From DATCJA01 sp963734635 (GTDB lineage Bacteria > Acidobacteriota > Vicinamibacteria > Vicinamibacterales > UBA2999): a stretch of 64,000 nt of DNA. The notes beneath the pieces are model-generated. The model was not told the origin of the DNA and made no database searches. It worked only from the letters and a program-made list of their open reading frames with translations. Of this stretch, positions 17,057 through 25,257 are shown one piece after another; the stretch's first letter is position 1; each line of letters starts with the position of its first letter. The translations under genes and the position numbers were made by a program. The stretch spans positions 1-64,000 of the forward strand of contig CAVTIA010000008.1 of assembly GCA_963734635.1 (NCBI GenBank), read 5' to 3'.

Positions 17057-17117
17057 GACGATCTGCGACTCAGGTTACACGTCCCTGTCTAAAGTAGCAT
17101 ACGCCCCCGGAGACATC

Positions 17118-17939
17118 ATGGCTGAGACCGCCGGGACGAGCTTCGACCGACTCGTAGCCATCATGCGCGCGCTGCGCGCACCCGATGGCTGCCCGTGGGA
17201 CCGCGAGCAGACGCTCGCCTCGCTCAGGCCGTTCGTGCTCGAGGAAACCTACGAGGTGCTCGAGGCGATCGAGGGCGGCTCCCCCGCCGCCCTTCGCGAA
17301 GAGCTGGGCGATTACCTCTACGAGGCCGTCTTTCTCGCGCAGATCTCAGAGGAGTCTGGCGAGTTTTCCATCGCGGACGCCATCGACGCGATTTGCGACA
17401 AGCTCGTTCGCCGTCACCCCCACGTGTTTGCGCGGCAGCGCGGAGACGATTCCATCACGAGCAGTGAGGTGATCGAGCGCTGGGAAACCATGAAGGCTCG
17501 CGAACGCGCCGCTGAGGGTCGCGATCCCGTGCGGCCGAAGACGACGCTGAGCGGTGTGCCGAAGACGCTGCCTGCGCTGCTCAGAGCCTACGAAATCAGT
17601 GCACGCGCGGCGGCAGTTGGATTCGACTGGACACGCGCCGAAGACGTGCTCGACAAGATCGAGGAGGAAGTCGCAGAGGTACGACAGGAGGTCGAGTCGG
17701 GGGCGACCGGACATCTGTCGCGAGCGGAGGAGGAAATGGGGGATCTGCTCTTCGCCATCGCGAACCTTTCGCGCAAGCTGGGCATCGAGCCGGAGGCTGC
17801 ACTCCGCCGGGCCAACGAGAAGTTCACGGGACGCTTCGACGCGCTCGAGCAGGCGTTCGCCGCACGCGGCCGTTCGCTGCAGGATGCGACGCTGGCCGAG
17901 ATGGAAGATGAATGGCAGCGGCTCAAACAGGACGCCTGA
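17118..17939 (+). CDS. mazG: Nucleoside triphosphate pyrophosphohydrolase MazG
   Basis: This 273-residue protein has two MazG repeats. The first is CPWDREQTLASLRPFVLEETYEVLEAIE (read in parts, about 27-54) and EELGDYLYEAVFLAQ, with the EExxE...ExxD metal site. The second is VGFDWTRAEDVLDKIEEEVAEV (about 175-196) and EEMGDLLFAIANL (about 210). It hydrolyses NTPs to NMP and pyrophosphate, cleaning non-canonical nucleotides and modulating stress responses. ATG 17118 is preferred over an upstream in-frame start at 17055 that overlaps the divergent DUF1844 gene. The C-terminal half and length are normal. Confidence 0.93.
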   Translation: MAETAGTSFDRLVAIMRALRAPDGCPWDREQTLASLRPFVLEETYEVLEAIEGGSPAALREELGDYLYEAVFLAQISEESGEFSIADAIDAICDKLVRRHPHVFARQRGDDSITSSEVIERWETMKARERAAEGRDPVRPKTTLSGVPKTLPALLRAYEISARAAAVGFDWTRAEDVLDKIEEEVAEVRQEVESGATGHLSRAEEEMGDLLFAIANLSRKLGIEPEAALRRANEKFTGRFDALEQAFAARGRSLQDATLAEMEDEWQRLKQDA

Positions 17940-17942
17940 AAT

Positions 17943-18450
17943 ACAGCGCGGTCGCTTCTTGCGGGGCCAGTCTCCGATTCAGACGCCACAGCATGTCGCG
18001 GGTCAACCGCCGGCGCTGCGCGCCGGAAATCGCCTTCCGCTTCCAGCTCTCTCGCAATCGCGGCGAGTAACAGCTCATTCGCGCGCCATCCGTCACACGG
18101 CAAGAAGCGCCGGGTGTACTTCGAGCAACGAGAACGCGAGGACGGAACTCGCCGCGAAAACGTCGCTCAGCCGATTTCCATGCTTCGCATTGCGTGCCGC
18201 TTGCGCAGGCGGCTGCCCCCCGACACGCTGTGCCGTCCTCTTACAGCGCGGTCGCTTTTTGCACCGGACGGGCGACTATGAGCGCCGCGACACCCGAAGC
18301 ACAAAAACGCCGCAGCGGCCAGTTCGACTGAGTCCGTCCAACTCCCGTTGGGAGCATCGTCGCTCACGAGACGACAGTCGTCGGGCAACTGCGAGCGTTT
18401 TTCCGCGGCCGCGAATCGGAGACCGGCCGTGCAAGAAGCGAGCGCGCTGT
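17943..18450. mobile_element. MITE-like element A with 38-bp terminal inverted repeats
   Basis: The ends 17943-17980 and 18413-18450 are inverted repeats matching at 34 of 38 positions (ACAGCGCG[G/C]TCGCTTCTTGC at the outer end, GTCTCCGATTC at the inner). A third copy of the outer 20 or so bases begins at 18243 immediately after MITE B. Nothing inside codes for a transposase. The likeliest reading is a non-autonomous element A (perhaps 18243-18450) into or beside which element B inserted. It lies between the convergent 3' ends of mazG and comEC, a 554-base stretch with no gene. Confidence 0.65.
17981..18238. mobile_element. MITE-like element B, copy 1 (258 bp)
   Basis: It is bounded by inverted ends of the form GACGGCACAGCGTGTCGGGG, continuing into CAGCCGCC. 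It is highly similar over its length to the element at 34552-34810: shared blocks include GGCGCTGCGCGCCGGAAATC, CGCGCCATCCGTCACACGGC, AAGAAGCGCCGGGTGTACTT and CCGATTTCCATGCTTCGCAT. Codon structure is absent: frames are interrupted in both copies at different places. It is a short, repeated element with terminal inverted repeats and no transposase, i.e. MITE-like. Confidence 0.75.
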
Positions 18451-18493
18451 GTTTCCGGGCAGTGCCTGCGGTGCGGCCAGGAAGGCGCATCCG

Positions 18494-20933
18494 TCATTTC
18501 TGCTCCCCGACATAGGTACTCACTCGCACGTGCATACCGTCTGTGTCGATCGTGATTTGCCCGTCCAGGTCGGTCCTGTAGATCGCAGCGCCAATCGACT
18601 CGAGGCGTCGGAGGACTTCCGGTGCCGGGTGGCCGAACGTGTTGCCGCGGCCGCAGCTGATGACGGCAATCTGAGGACGCCATCCGTCGATCAGTTCTTG
18701 TGATGTCGACGTGCGGCTGCCGTGATGCGCCACCTTGAGGATGCGCAGACGCGCTGGCGTCATCAGCGGAAGGATCGCGCGTTCGGTGGCTGCGCCGACG
18801 TCGCCCAGGAGCACGATGGCGACGTCGTCATATCGCACCTCCAGGACCACCGAGTCGTCATTACGCACGCGCTGGCGCTCCCAATCGGGCAGGGACGGGT
18901 GCAACACCCGAATCCGGGCGCCGCCAATCGTGAACTCATCACCCGCGAACTTCCCCTCGATGCGCGCATTCGCCTCGCGCGCTTGCGTGAGCAGCACCTG
19001 CAGTCCGCGGTGGTGCGGGACAGGGATACCTTCCCAGACCTCCGATGGCGCGAAGTCGTCCACTATGGCTGGTGCTCCACCGATGTGATCGGGATCGCCA
19101 TGCGTAAGCACCAGTGTGTCGAGCCTCCGCAACCCGCGGGCCCACAGCGCGGGTGAAAGGACTCGGCTTCCGACGTCGAACCCGGTGCTGCCGAACGGCA
19201 CGCCACCCGCGTCCACGAGGAACTTCGAACGATTCGGAAACTCGAGCAGCGTGGCGTCCGCCTGTCCGACGTCGAACGCGGTTACGCGCAGCGACCGCGA
19301 ATCCGGGACAGATGTCAGCCAGCCTGCCGGCTGACCGCTGACGAGCCCGGCGGCCGCCGCGCCCGCAACGACAACAGATCCGAGCCGAGGGAGGCCGCGC
19401 ATCCAGAGCGCCGCCCCAAGCGCAGCGTAGTACGTCAGCACCAGCGGAACCGGCGGAGGCGGCACGCGCATCGTCAGAGAAGGCACGGCTTCGACCAGGC
19501 GGGCGCTGTCGACCAGAGCAACTGCCGCAAGATGACCGATCCAGCCAGCTGGTCTTGCGATGAATTCGACTCCGCTGAGGACCGACACACATATGCCGCA
19601 TATCTGAACCAGCCCCATCACAGGGACCGCGACGAGATTGAGCACGAGACCGGCGCTGGTCACGCGCGAAAAGGCCCACGCATTCACAGGCAGCAGCGCG
19701 GCCTCCACCGCTACGGACGCCACCAGCGACGCGATGACCCATCGACCCGCGCGGGAGCGTGGGGACAACCCTGTGGTTCTTCGACCCGCCTCGAGCAAGG
19801 CGGCGGTGGCGCCGAACGTCAGCATGAACCCGACGTCGCGCACGTCGAGCGGACGCGCGCAGAGCGCAACCGCACCGGCTATGGCCACAGTGTTCCATGC
19901 CGGAGTCCGGTGGTCGAGCAACCGTGCGCCGAAATAGAGGACGGCCATGAACGTGGCGCGCCACACCGATGGGCCGCCGTTCACGATTTGTGCATACACG
20001 ACGAGCACGACAAGCGTGGCGAGCGCCGCACTGCGACCGGTCACGCCGCACACCAGTAGCGCTCCAAGCACGAGCGCCGCGAGTATGCCGATGTTTCCGC
20101 CCGAAATTGCGATGACGTGGTACGTTCCGGCCGCCTGGAGGCGCAGCCGGACCTCGTCCGGCAGCGCCGTACGGTCCCCAATCAGCACGGCGGTGACGAT
20201 TGCCGCCGAGACGTTGTTGTGGGGCGCCACCCACCGCTCGATGCTGCGTCGCACGTGAAGGCGCGCCTCACCCGCAATTTCCTGGATGGCGCCGCCGGCC
20301 GACGTCACCTCGACGAGCCGTCCGCTCTTGATCGAACCGAACAGCGTCGTCCCGTCCAGCGCGAGCTGCCGCTCGAAGTCGGGGACACCCTCGTTCAGGT
20401 ACCTCGATGGACGCCGAAACGTCGCGAACGTCTCGATCGTGCGACCCGCTCGCCATTGAACGATCTGGTCCAAAGACGGACGACCGCCCACACTGAAAGT
20501 CACGCCTCCGCGAGTGGGCTGCCATTCGCCGCCGACGCGCACGGCAACGACGAGCGCACGCAGTATCGCGAAATCGTCTTGCGACGCGCCGTCCTCGACG
20601 AGCAGCGCGCGAATCGCCAGCGGATCGTGTCTGACCGCGGGCTCCGGATCATCGATCGCGAAGCTCCCACAGTTGGCGATCCAGGAGGGCACGAAGCGGC
20701 GTGTGAAGTGCCCGGTCACGCGCGTCGGCGGACACCGTTGCACCCGCCAGAAAGAAACCGCACAGCAGGATTGGCAGAGTGAAGGAATGAAGACGAGCAA
20801 CGCACCACGTGACCGACGCCGCGGCGAGCAGCAGGAGCAGCAACGCTCGGGCGTCCGGCACGGTATCCAACCACAGTCCGCTCACCACGCCGCAGACGAG
20901 CGCGAGCGCAGGCAGCAGTGCGATCGACGCCAT
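18494..20933 (-). pseudogene. comEC: ComEC/Rec2 DNA-uptake channel, one frameshift near the N-terminus
   Basis: ATG 20933 opens MASIALLPALALVCGVVSG with several membrane helices to about 20690. The frame then ends at 20649, while the neighbouring frame continues without a break to 18494. Together they give about 812 residues: N-terminal helices, an OB-like domain (DDPEPAVRHDPLAIRA), the Competence domain (TYHVIAISGGNIGILAALVLG, then many helices) and a C-terminal metallo-beta-lactamase domain (VTAFDVGQADATLLEF, VLTHGDPDHIGG, KVAHHGSRTS). ComEC carries single-stranded DNA across the inner membrane during transformation. One base change in number between 20652 and 20690 separates the parts. A shortened product from an internal start is possible, but it would lack the first helices. 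Confidence 0.82.
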
Positions 20934-21309
20934 GCGACGCACAATGCAATCGTGCCGGCCATGGCCGGATGCCGGTAGCCAATCACTTGCAGAGCACGGT
21001 GGCAAAAACGGCCACCCTGGAAGCCTGCGAGCGTGGCAATTTTTTCGTGAGCGTCAGCGTCCGCTACAGGCGCTGGGTCAGGACAGGACCGGCAATTGGC
21101 GCTCGCGGTCCAATCTCGGAATTCCGGCTTCATGGCGCCAGCGGCAATTCGTCGGCTTTGCTCGAAGGAATCCTCGAAAGTGTGTGTGTTCACGAGGCTT
21201 CGCCGCGAGCAATTCAGACGGATAATCTCCGCTCAAGTCGTGCGGTAGGCGGCTGACTCGGCACGCTTGCGACAGATGACCACGGATTGGTGCTGTCCAC
21301 CTATACAAC
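20934..21309. other. Non-coding leader before the cassette array
   Basis: I find no supported gene in these 376 bases. A short stem (GGTGGC-AAAAACG-GCCACC type, about 20998-21017) is visible. In integrons this position would hold attI and a cassette promoter; I cannot recognise either with confidence, and no integrase gene lies in the window. It separates divergent transcription of comEC from the cassette genes. Confidence 0.45.
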
Positions 21310-21316
21310 GTTGGGC
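21310..21316 (+). other. Recombination-core-like GTTGGGC before cassette 1
   Basis: GTTGGGC fits the integron core site GTTRRRY and has the same context (AACGTTGGGCCGA) as the right end of the attC site at 21848-21854. It lies 20 nt before the first cassette gene. No clear partner R'' box is found upstream, so it may be an attI core or the right end of a decayed attC. Confidence 0.55.
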
Positions 21317-21335
21317 CGAATACGAAAGCTGAATC

Positions 21336-21776
21336 GTGGTAACCGTGAAATATGAAGATCTTTCGGCGGCATTCGACTTCGTCAGCTTTGCTGCTCCCAT
21401 GGAGCACCAAGCCTATATTTCCATCGACACCGGCACTATCCACTGGATCTCCGAATTGAATCCGCTTGAGGAAGAAATTCCGGAAGATCTAGAAACGTCA
21501 GACCGCTACATCGCGATACCCCACAAGAATGACCTTGACCTCGGAAATGATCTCGCGCTCCGTTTTGCTGCGGAGGCACTACCGGGGCTGTACAACAGAG
21601 TTGAGCAGTTCTTTCGGCATCGCGGCGCCTACGCGCGCTTCAAGGAACTCTTGGCGTCGGAGGGCTGTCTGGACAAATGGTACGCATTCGAGGCCGAATC
21701 CACAGAGCGAGCACTGAGGAACTGGTGCACCGTAAACGACATCACCGTTGTCGGCAACGAAGAACGATCGGCCTAA
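21336..21776 (+). CDS. UPF0158-family protein (cassette 1)
   Basis: This 146-residue acidic protein starts at GTG 21336: VKYEDLSAAFDFVS, AYISIDTGTIHWISE, then IPHKNDLDLGNDLALRFAAE, and a C-terminal ALRNWCTVNDITVV. This is the pattern of UPF0158 proteins, which are small, cytoplasmic and of unknown function. Its stop codon TAA is part of the following GCCTAAC box, as often seen for integron cassette genes. No promoter of its own is obvious. It reads in the same direction as the next four genes. Confidence 0.75.
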   Translation: MVTVKYEDLSAAFDFVSFAAPMEHQAYISIDTGTIHWISELNPLEEEIPEDLETSDRYIAIPHKNDLDLGNDLALRFAAEALPGLYNRVEQFFRHRGAYARFKELLASEGCLDKWYAFEAESTERALRNWCTVNDITVVGNEERSA

Positions 21777-21854
21777 CACCGAAATGGAGCCGACGCTTCT
21801 GACGGTCCGTGCCATCATGTCGCCGCGGCGCGCGGCTCATTTCGAACGTTGGGC
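21771..21854 (+). other. attC-like site 1 (84 bp)
   Basis: The R'' box GCCTAAC (21771-21777) and R' box GTTGGGC (21848-21854) bracket an imperfect palindrome. The left arm CGAAATGGAGCCGACGC opposes the right arm GCGCGCGGCTCATTTCG with a single unpaired G in the left arm. An extrahelical base in one arm is a hallmark of attC sites recognised by IntI as folded single strands. The central spacer is about 30 nt. Confidence 0.8.
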
Positions 21855-21925
21855 CGATGAAACTTCAAGACACGAACGCGAACCGCCTTTTGCTGTTGGC
21901 GAGGTGGTTACCGTAAACTTGGCGC

Positions 21926-22153
21926 ATGAGCTCGTTGGAGCGCATCACGCTCACCCCGGATGTCCGGTTCGGCAAGCCCTGCGTCCGGGGGACTCGTATC
22001 ACCGTGGGTGACATCCTGGGGTACTTGGCGGGCGGGATGTCAGAAGATCAAATCCTCGCCGATTTCCCGCAACTCACGCGGGAAGACATCCGGGCGTGCT
22101 TGGCGTACGCAGCTGAGCGCGAGCGCCGCACACTGGGTATTCCCGCCGCCTGA
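21926..22153 (+). CDS. DUF433 antitoxin-like protein (cassette 2)
   Basis: This 75-residue protein has the DUF433 signature ITLTPDVRFGKPCVRGTRITV (in parts, residues 7-27) and a short helix-turn-helix-like segment, VGDILGYLAGGMSEDQILADFP. DUF433 proteins are VapB-type antitoxins that pair with PIN-like DUF5615 toxins; the next gene, 3 nt away, is exactly that. It starts at ATG 21926, 71 nt inside the cassette after attC 1. TA pairs are frequent in cassette arrays, where they stabilise the array. Confidence 0.85.
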   Translation: MSSLERITLTPDVRFGKPCVRGTRITVGDILGYLAGGMSEDQILADFPQLTREDIRACLAYAAERERRTLGIPAA

Positions 22154-22156
22154 GTC

Positions 22157-22489
22157 GTGCGCCTGCTCTTCGACGAACAGTTGTCCGAAGAGTTGGTGAC
22201 TGCCTTGCGCGATCTCTTCCCCGATTCCCTGCACGTTCGTCTCCTCGGCAAGAGTGGCACGGGTGATTCCGCCATTTGGCAACTGGCTCGCGAGTACGGC
22301 TGCGTGCTCGTCACGAAGGACGAGGATTTTCATCGTTTGAGTGTCCTGCATGGGGCGCCGCCGAAGGTCGTATGGCTTCGCGTGGGCAACTGCACGACGT
22401 TTGACATCGCTCGGTTGTTGAGGGACCGTGTGGATGACCTCCGTAGGTTCGAGGCACAAGCCGAGGTCACTTTTCTGGAACTGGGATAG
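22157..22489 (+). CDS. DUF5615 PIN-like toxin (cassette 2)
   Basis: This 110-residue protein starts MRLLFDEQLSEELV and contains LVTKDEDFHRLS (about 55-66) and VVWLRVGNCTT. It matches DUF5615/Mut7-C-like PIN folds with acidic residues at D6, E7, D57 and D59 as likely metal ligands for RNA cleavage. The start is GTG 22157, 3 nt after the antitoxin stop, so the pair is translated together. It probably acts as a ribonuclease toxin neutralised by the DUF433 partner; activity is inferred from family and context. Confidence 0.82.
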   Translation: MRLLFDEQLSEELVTALRDLFPDSLHVRLLGKSGTGDSAIWQLAREYGCVLVTKDEDFHRLSVLHGAPPKVVWLRVGNCTTFDIARLLRDRVDDLRRFEAQAEVTFLELG

Positions 22490-22506
22490 CACGTGTGGAA
22501 CAAACG

Positions 22507-22586
22507 GCCCAACATGCGCTGGAGCCGACGCCGGTTGCCGGTGAAATCGTGACGGCACCCGGCGCGGCTCAGCGCGAACGTTGACC
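22507..22586 (+). other. attC-like site 2 (80 bp)
   Basis: The R'' box is GCCCAAC (22507-22513) and the R' box is GTTGACC (22580-22586), a degenerate form of GTTRRRY. The arms GCGCTGGAGCCGACGCCGG and CCGGCGCGGCTCAGCGC pair with one extra G in the left arm, in the same place as in site 1. The shared word GGAGCCGACGC shows that the sites belong to one family. Confidence 0.75.
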
Positions 22587-22604
22587 GAATACAAGGAGGC
22601 GTGA

Positions 22605-23483
22605 ATGGCAACCGTTCTCGCGGCGGCTGGTACCGCCATCCTTGTACTGCTCACCGGTAGCCTGCCATGGGCTGGATTCGGGCGCATCAGCGGTCTCAGC
22701 GGATGGAACCTGCGTATCGGATTACTGGTGCCGTGGGCCATTGTGCCGATGACGCTCTACCTGTGGGCCTACTTCGGATTCATCGGCGGTCGATGGGGGA
22801 CGGCTGGGGCCGAACGCCGTCGAGAGAATCTTCGAGCGAACCGATTGCCAGGCATCGTGTGGCGTGCCGCGTTGCCAGCGGGGTTGCTCGGGTTCGCTGC
22901 GATCCTGGCTCTCCTGGCGGTCATCGCGCGCCTCGTGCAGCTCCCGGTGGGTGCCCCAATCAGCACTCCGGCCGGCATGCCCGTCGCCACGATGTTTGCG
23001 CTGCTGGCTATGCAATCGGTGGTCGCGGGAGTCACCGAGGAATCCGCCTTTCGCGGCTACATGCAAAGCATCATCAGTCGCCGATTCGGAGTGGCAGTCG
23101 CGATTGTCGCGAGCGGAGCATTGTTCGGCCTGCTGCACTTTCCGAACCATCCCGGCGACGTCTTGCTGATGCTGCCCTATTACATCGCTGTGTCGGCGAT
23201 GTACGGAGGGCTGACCTGGGCGGCAGACTCGATCTGGCCGGCGTTGGTCTTACATTCCGCAGGTAATGTCGTGGTCCTTACGCGATGGTGGCTCACTGGC
23301 CGGCCAGAGTGGCAGATGAGTGCTACGATGCCGCCACTAGTATGGGAGAGCGGCATCGATGCATCGTTCGTTGTGACCGTACTCGTGGCTATCGTACTGG
23401 CCAGTCTGACGGCGTGGTCCTACGGCCTCGTGCGCGATCGGAGGCTTCGGTCAGCACCGGCGGCAGCAGTGCAAGCTGCTTGA
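22605..23483 (+). CDS. CPBP-family intramembrane protease (cassette 3)
   Basis: This 292-residue membrane protein has about eight hydrophobic segments and the CPBP (Abi/Rce1-like) motifs. Motif 1 is GVTEESAFRGYMQSII (EExxxR, about residues 145-160), motif 2 has FGLLHFPNH (about 178, catalytic His) and motif 3 has ALVLHSAGNVVV (about 213, HxxxN). These glutamate-type proteases cleave peptides in the membrane; many protect against bacteriocins or mature peptides. ATG 22605 follows AAGGAGG at 22593-22599. It lies between attC-like sites 2 and 3, so it is a mobile cassette gene. Confidence 0.85.
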   Translation: MATVLAAAGTAILVLLTGSLPWAGFGRISGLSGWNLRIGLLVPWAIVPMTLYLWAYFGFIGGRWGTAGAERRRENLRANRLPGIVWRAALPAGLLGFAAILALLAVIARLVQLPVGAPISTPAGMPVATMFALLAMQSVVAGVTEESAFRGYMQSIISRRFGVAVAIVASGALFGLLHFPNHPGDVLLMLPYYIAVSAMYGGLTWAADSIWPALVLHSAGNVVVLTRWWLTGRPEWQMSATMPPLVWESGIDASFVVTVLVAIVLASLTAWSYGLVRDRRLRSAPAAAVQAA

Positions 23484-23490
23484 AGCATCG

Positions 23491-23552
23491 GCCTAACACG
23501 GCATGCACCAGACGCCGATGCAATCCTGAGCGGCCGCTGGTGAACGCTGGTC
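23491..23552 (+). other. attC-like site 3 (degenerate, about 62 bp)
   Basis: R'' GCCTAAC (23491-23497) is exact. GCATGCACCAGACGCCG in the left arm opposes GCGGCCGCTGGTGAACGC on the right with one extra base, but the R' box is degenerate (GCTGGTC at 23546-23552). It overlaps a perfect 8-bp hairpin, GGTGAACG / CGTTCACC (23539-23559). This site probably recombines poorly or not at all. Confidence 0.6.
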
Positions 23553-23589
23553 GTTCACCGCATGGGATCCGCATCAACGCGGAGGAGTG

Positions 23590-24186
23590 ATGGGATTCTT
23601 CAACCTGCGCGCGAAGACACTGACCGATGACGAGCTGCGAGATACGTTGTTCGACGCAGCCACGGGGTCGAACGCTCAGGATCTAAAGAAGCTATTAAAA
23701 AGCTACATGCCGCGCGTTATCGCGCTCTTTCCGACCTGGACAACCTTGCCGCCATCGGTCCGATCGGATCCTTCTCGAATGAAATGGTGGGCCGAAGGCA
23801 TGATCGGGGTCGCCTCGGCAGCAACGGCTCTGGGCGACGGATCATTGATCGCCCAGATCCAGGGCCCGCCGGAGCAGAACATTCTCATTCAGTGGCAAGA
23901 GTCATTACTCGCTTCGGAAGCCGATGCGACAAATGGCAATTACTCGTCCGCAATCAGAAGACTCGAGCAGACGCTGGAGGAAGTAGACGGCTTGACGGGG
24001 CAAGGCGTGGACCACTTGCTCCCCAAGACATACGGACTGCTTGGCAGCGTGCACTATCGAGCTGGCCACCGAGACCAAGCGCACCATTTCACCGTCATGG
24101 CCAAAGACTACTGCGAGCGAATTGGAGATCAAGAGGGGACGGAAATTTACGCAAGGAACCTGAGTATTGTCGATGCTGCGGTCTGA
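23590..24186 (+). CDS. TPR-like hypothetical protein (cassette 4)
   Basis: This 198-residue soluble protein is not recognised as a family. It has no signal peptide. The C-terminal half is helical with TPR-like helix pairs: LLASEADATNGNYSSAIRRLEQTL (in parts, about 105-128), LLGSVHYRAGHRDQAHHF (about 150-167). The N-terminal half contains TLTDDELRDTLFDAAT. ATG 23590 follows GGAGG at 23581-23585. It is the last gene of the cassette run and is followed by a half attC. It could be a cassette-borne adaptor; no function is assigned. Confidence 0.6.
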   Translation: MGFFNLRAKTLTDDELRDTLFDAATGSNAQDLKKLLKSYMPRVIALFPTWTTLPPSVRSDPSRMKWWAEGMIGVASAATALGDGSLIAQIQGPPEQNILIQWQESLLASEADATNGNYSSAIRRLEQTLEEVDGLTGQGVDHLLPKTYGLLGSVHYRAGHRDQAHHFTVMAKDYCERIGDQEGTEIYARNLSIVDAAV

Positions 24187-24240
24187 CTAACCCGCGAATG
24201 GAGCCGACGCGCCGCCGAGGGAGAGGCGCCGACTGGCTAC
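24185..24240 (+). other. Half attC-like site 4 at the end of the array
   Basis: GACTAAC (24185-24191), overlapping the stop of the preceding gene, is followed by CGCGAATGGAGCCGACGC, which carries the GGAGCCGACGC word of sites 1 and 2. The expected right arm (CGGCTC...GTTRGGC) is missing: the sequence runs straight into the 3' end of the opposite-strand VWA gene. The array therefore ends in a truncated site. Confidence 0.6.
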
Positions 24241-24243
24241 TGC

Positions 24244-25147
24244 CTACTGCTTCCTGGCACTGAAATACCCTCGTCGGGCGCGCGTGAAGTAGTCCCCATT
24301 GTGCACGCGCACGCGTATCCCCCGCCAGCCGCCGTCGGGCGGTCGCGAAGGCGTGTATCCAAGCGTGTACTGCTTGTTCAGCTCGTTGGCGATGCGCTCG
24401 GTGGCCGGTCCGAGATCGGCTGACGTTCGCACCACCTCCGTGTAGCCGCCGCTCGTCGCCGTGATCTCGCGCAGCGCCTCAGGATTGACGCGTGCGGCCG
24501 GCGAGGCTCTCTCCGAGTCGATGGCGATCGCGTACACGAGAGGCTCGAAGCGACGAACGATGTCGCTCGCCCGCCGCAGCGAAACGTCACTCGCCGTGTC
24601 GACCCCGTCCGAAATCACGATCAGCGCTGCACGGGCATGTGAACGGCGTCCGAACAGCGGCGCCGACGCGACGAGCGCGTCATAGAGGGCGGTAGCGCCG
24701 GACGCAAACAGCTGGTCGAGACTGCGAGCCAGCACTGCAGGCGGCTGCGTCCAGGCACTGACGAGACGCGGCTTGTGATTGAACGCGGCGATGAAGGCTT
24801 CGTCTCCCGGCTCGAGCAACGTCGAGACAAACCGATCGACGGCCGCCACGGGCGTCGGTAATCCGCTGCCCGCGCATGCTGTCGCTCGAATCGAGGAGCA
24901 CGCCGAGGCTGATCGGGACACGCTCGTCCGTGAACACCGTGATTGGCTGGGGGGTCCCGTCCTCGAACACTTCGAAATCATCACGCGAGAGACCCGTGAT
25001 GAGCCGGCCGCTCGCGTCGGTCACCGTTACGCTGACTTGAACGGTGTCAATGGTCGCGCGAAACCGCTGGGCGGCCAGATCGACGGACACCAGGAGGAAC
25101 AGCGCACAGACCACAGACGCGAGTTGCCGCAGTCGAACGTTCCTCAT
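24244..25147 (-). pseudogene. Exported VWA-domain protein, one frameshift
   Basis: ATG 25147 opens a signal peptide (MRNVRLRQLASVVCALFLL, cleavage near LAAQ), then VQVSVTVTDASGRLITGL and FEVFEDGTPQPI. This is the leader domain of the VWFA-related proteins of Acidobacteriota. The von Willebrand A fold follows with its MIDAS motif LLDSSDSMRG. Near 24850 one extra G shifts the frame; the other frame continues AAVDRFVSTLL to the end at 24244 (about 300 residues in all). The intact family is periplasmic and of unknown role. The cassette array abuts its 3' end. Confidence 0.75.
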
Positions 25148-25159
25148 TGCATGCCGACC

Positions 25160-25184
25160 GCGCACGCTAAAGCGTGCGCTCTAC
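25160..25184. repeat. Short palindrome family, copy 1
   Basis: GCGCACGCTAAAGCGTGCGC followed by TCTAC belongs to a family with consensus GTAG[A/C]GCGCA[C/G]GCTT and its inverse. This copy lies just upstream of the VWA start. Other copies are at 41301, 48443, 50684, 62167 and 62230. Confidence 0.75.
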
Positions 25185-25229
25185 AGATGCCTTGCGCCTA
25201 CTACCTGGTGCCTTGGACAGCCCTGTGGT

Positions 25230-25254
25230 CTGGCCCCTGAGGCCTGAGGCCTGG
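25230..25254. repeat. AGGCCTG-type repeat, copy 1
   Basis: CTGGCCCCTGAGGCCTGAGG and the following CCTGG repeat a word (GAGGCCTGAGGCCTGG) also found at 54911-54953. It lies 3' of carB, where it may help terminate transcription. Confidence 0.5.
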
Positions 25255-25257
25255 TAT

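Noticed and set aside
18241..18683. Open frames across the MITE region
   Set aside because: They differ between the two copies of element B and follow the terminal repeats, not coding constraint.
21310..24240. CRISPR array
   Set aside because: Spacing is irregular (hundreds of bases), the repeats are imperfect palindromes of 60-84 bp, and genes lie between them; no cas genes are present.
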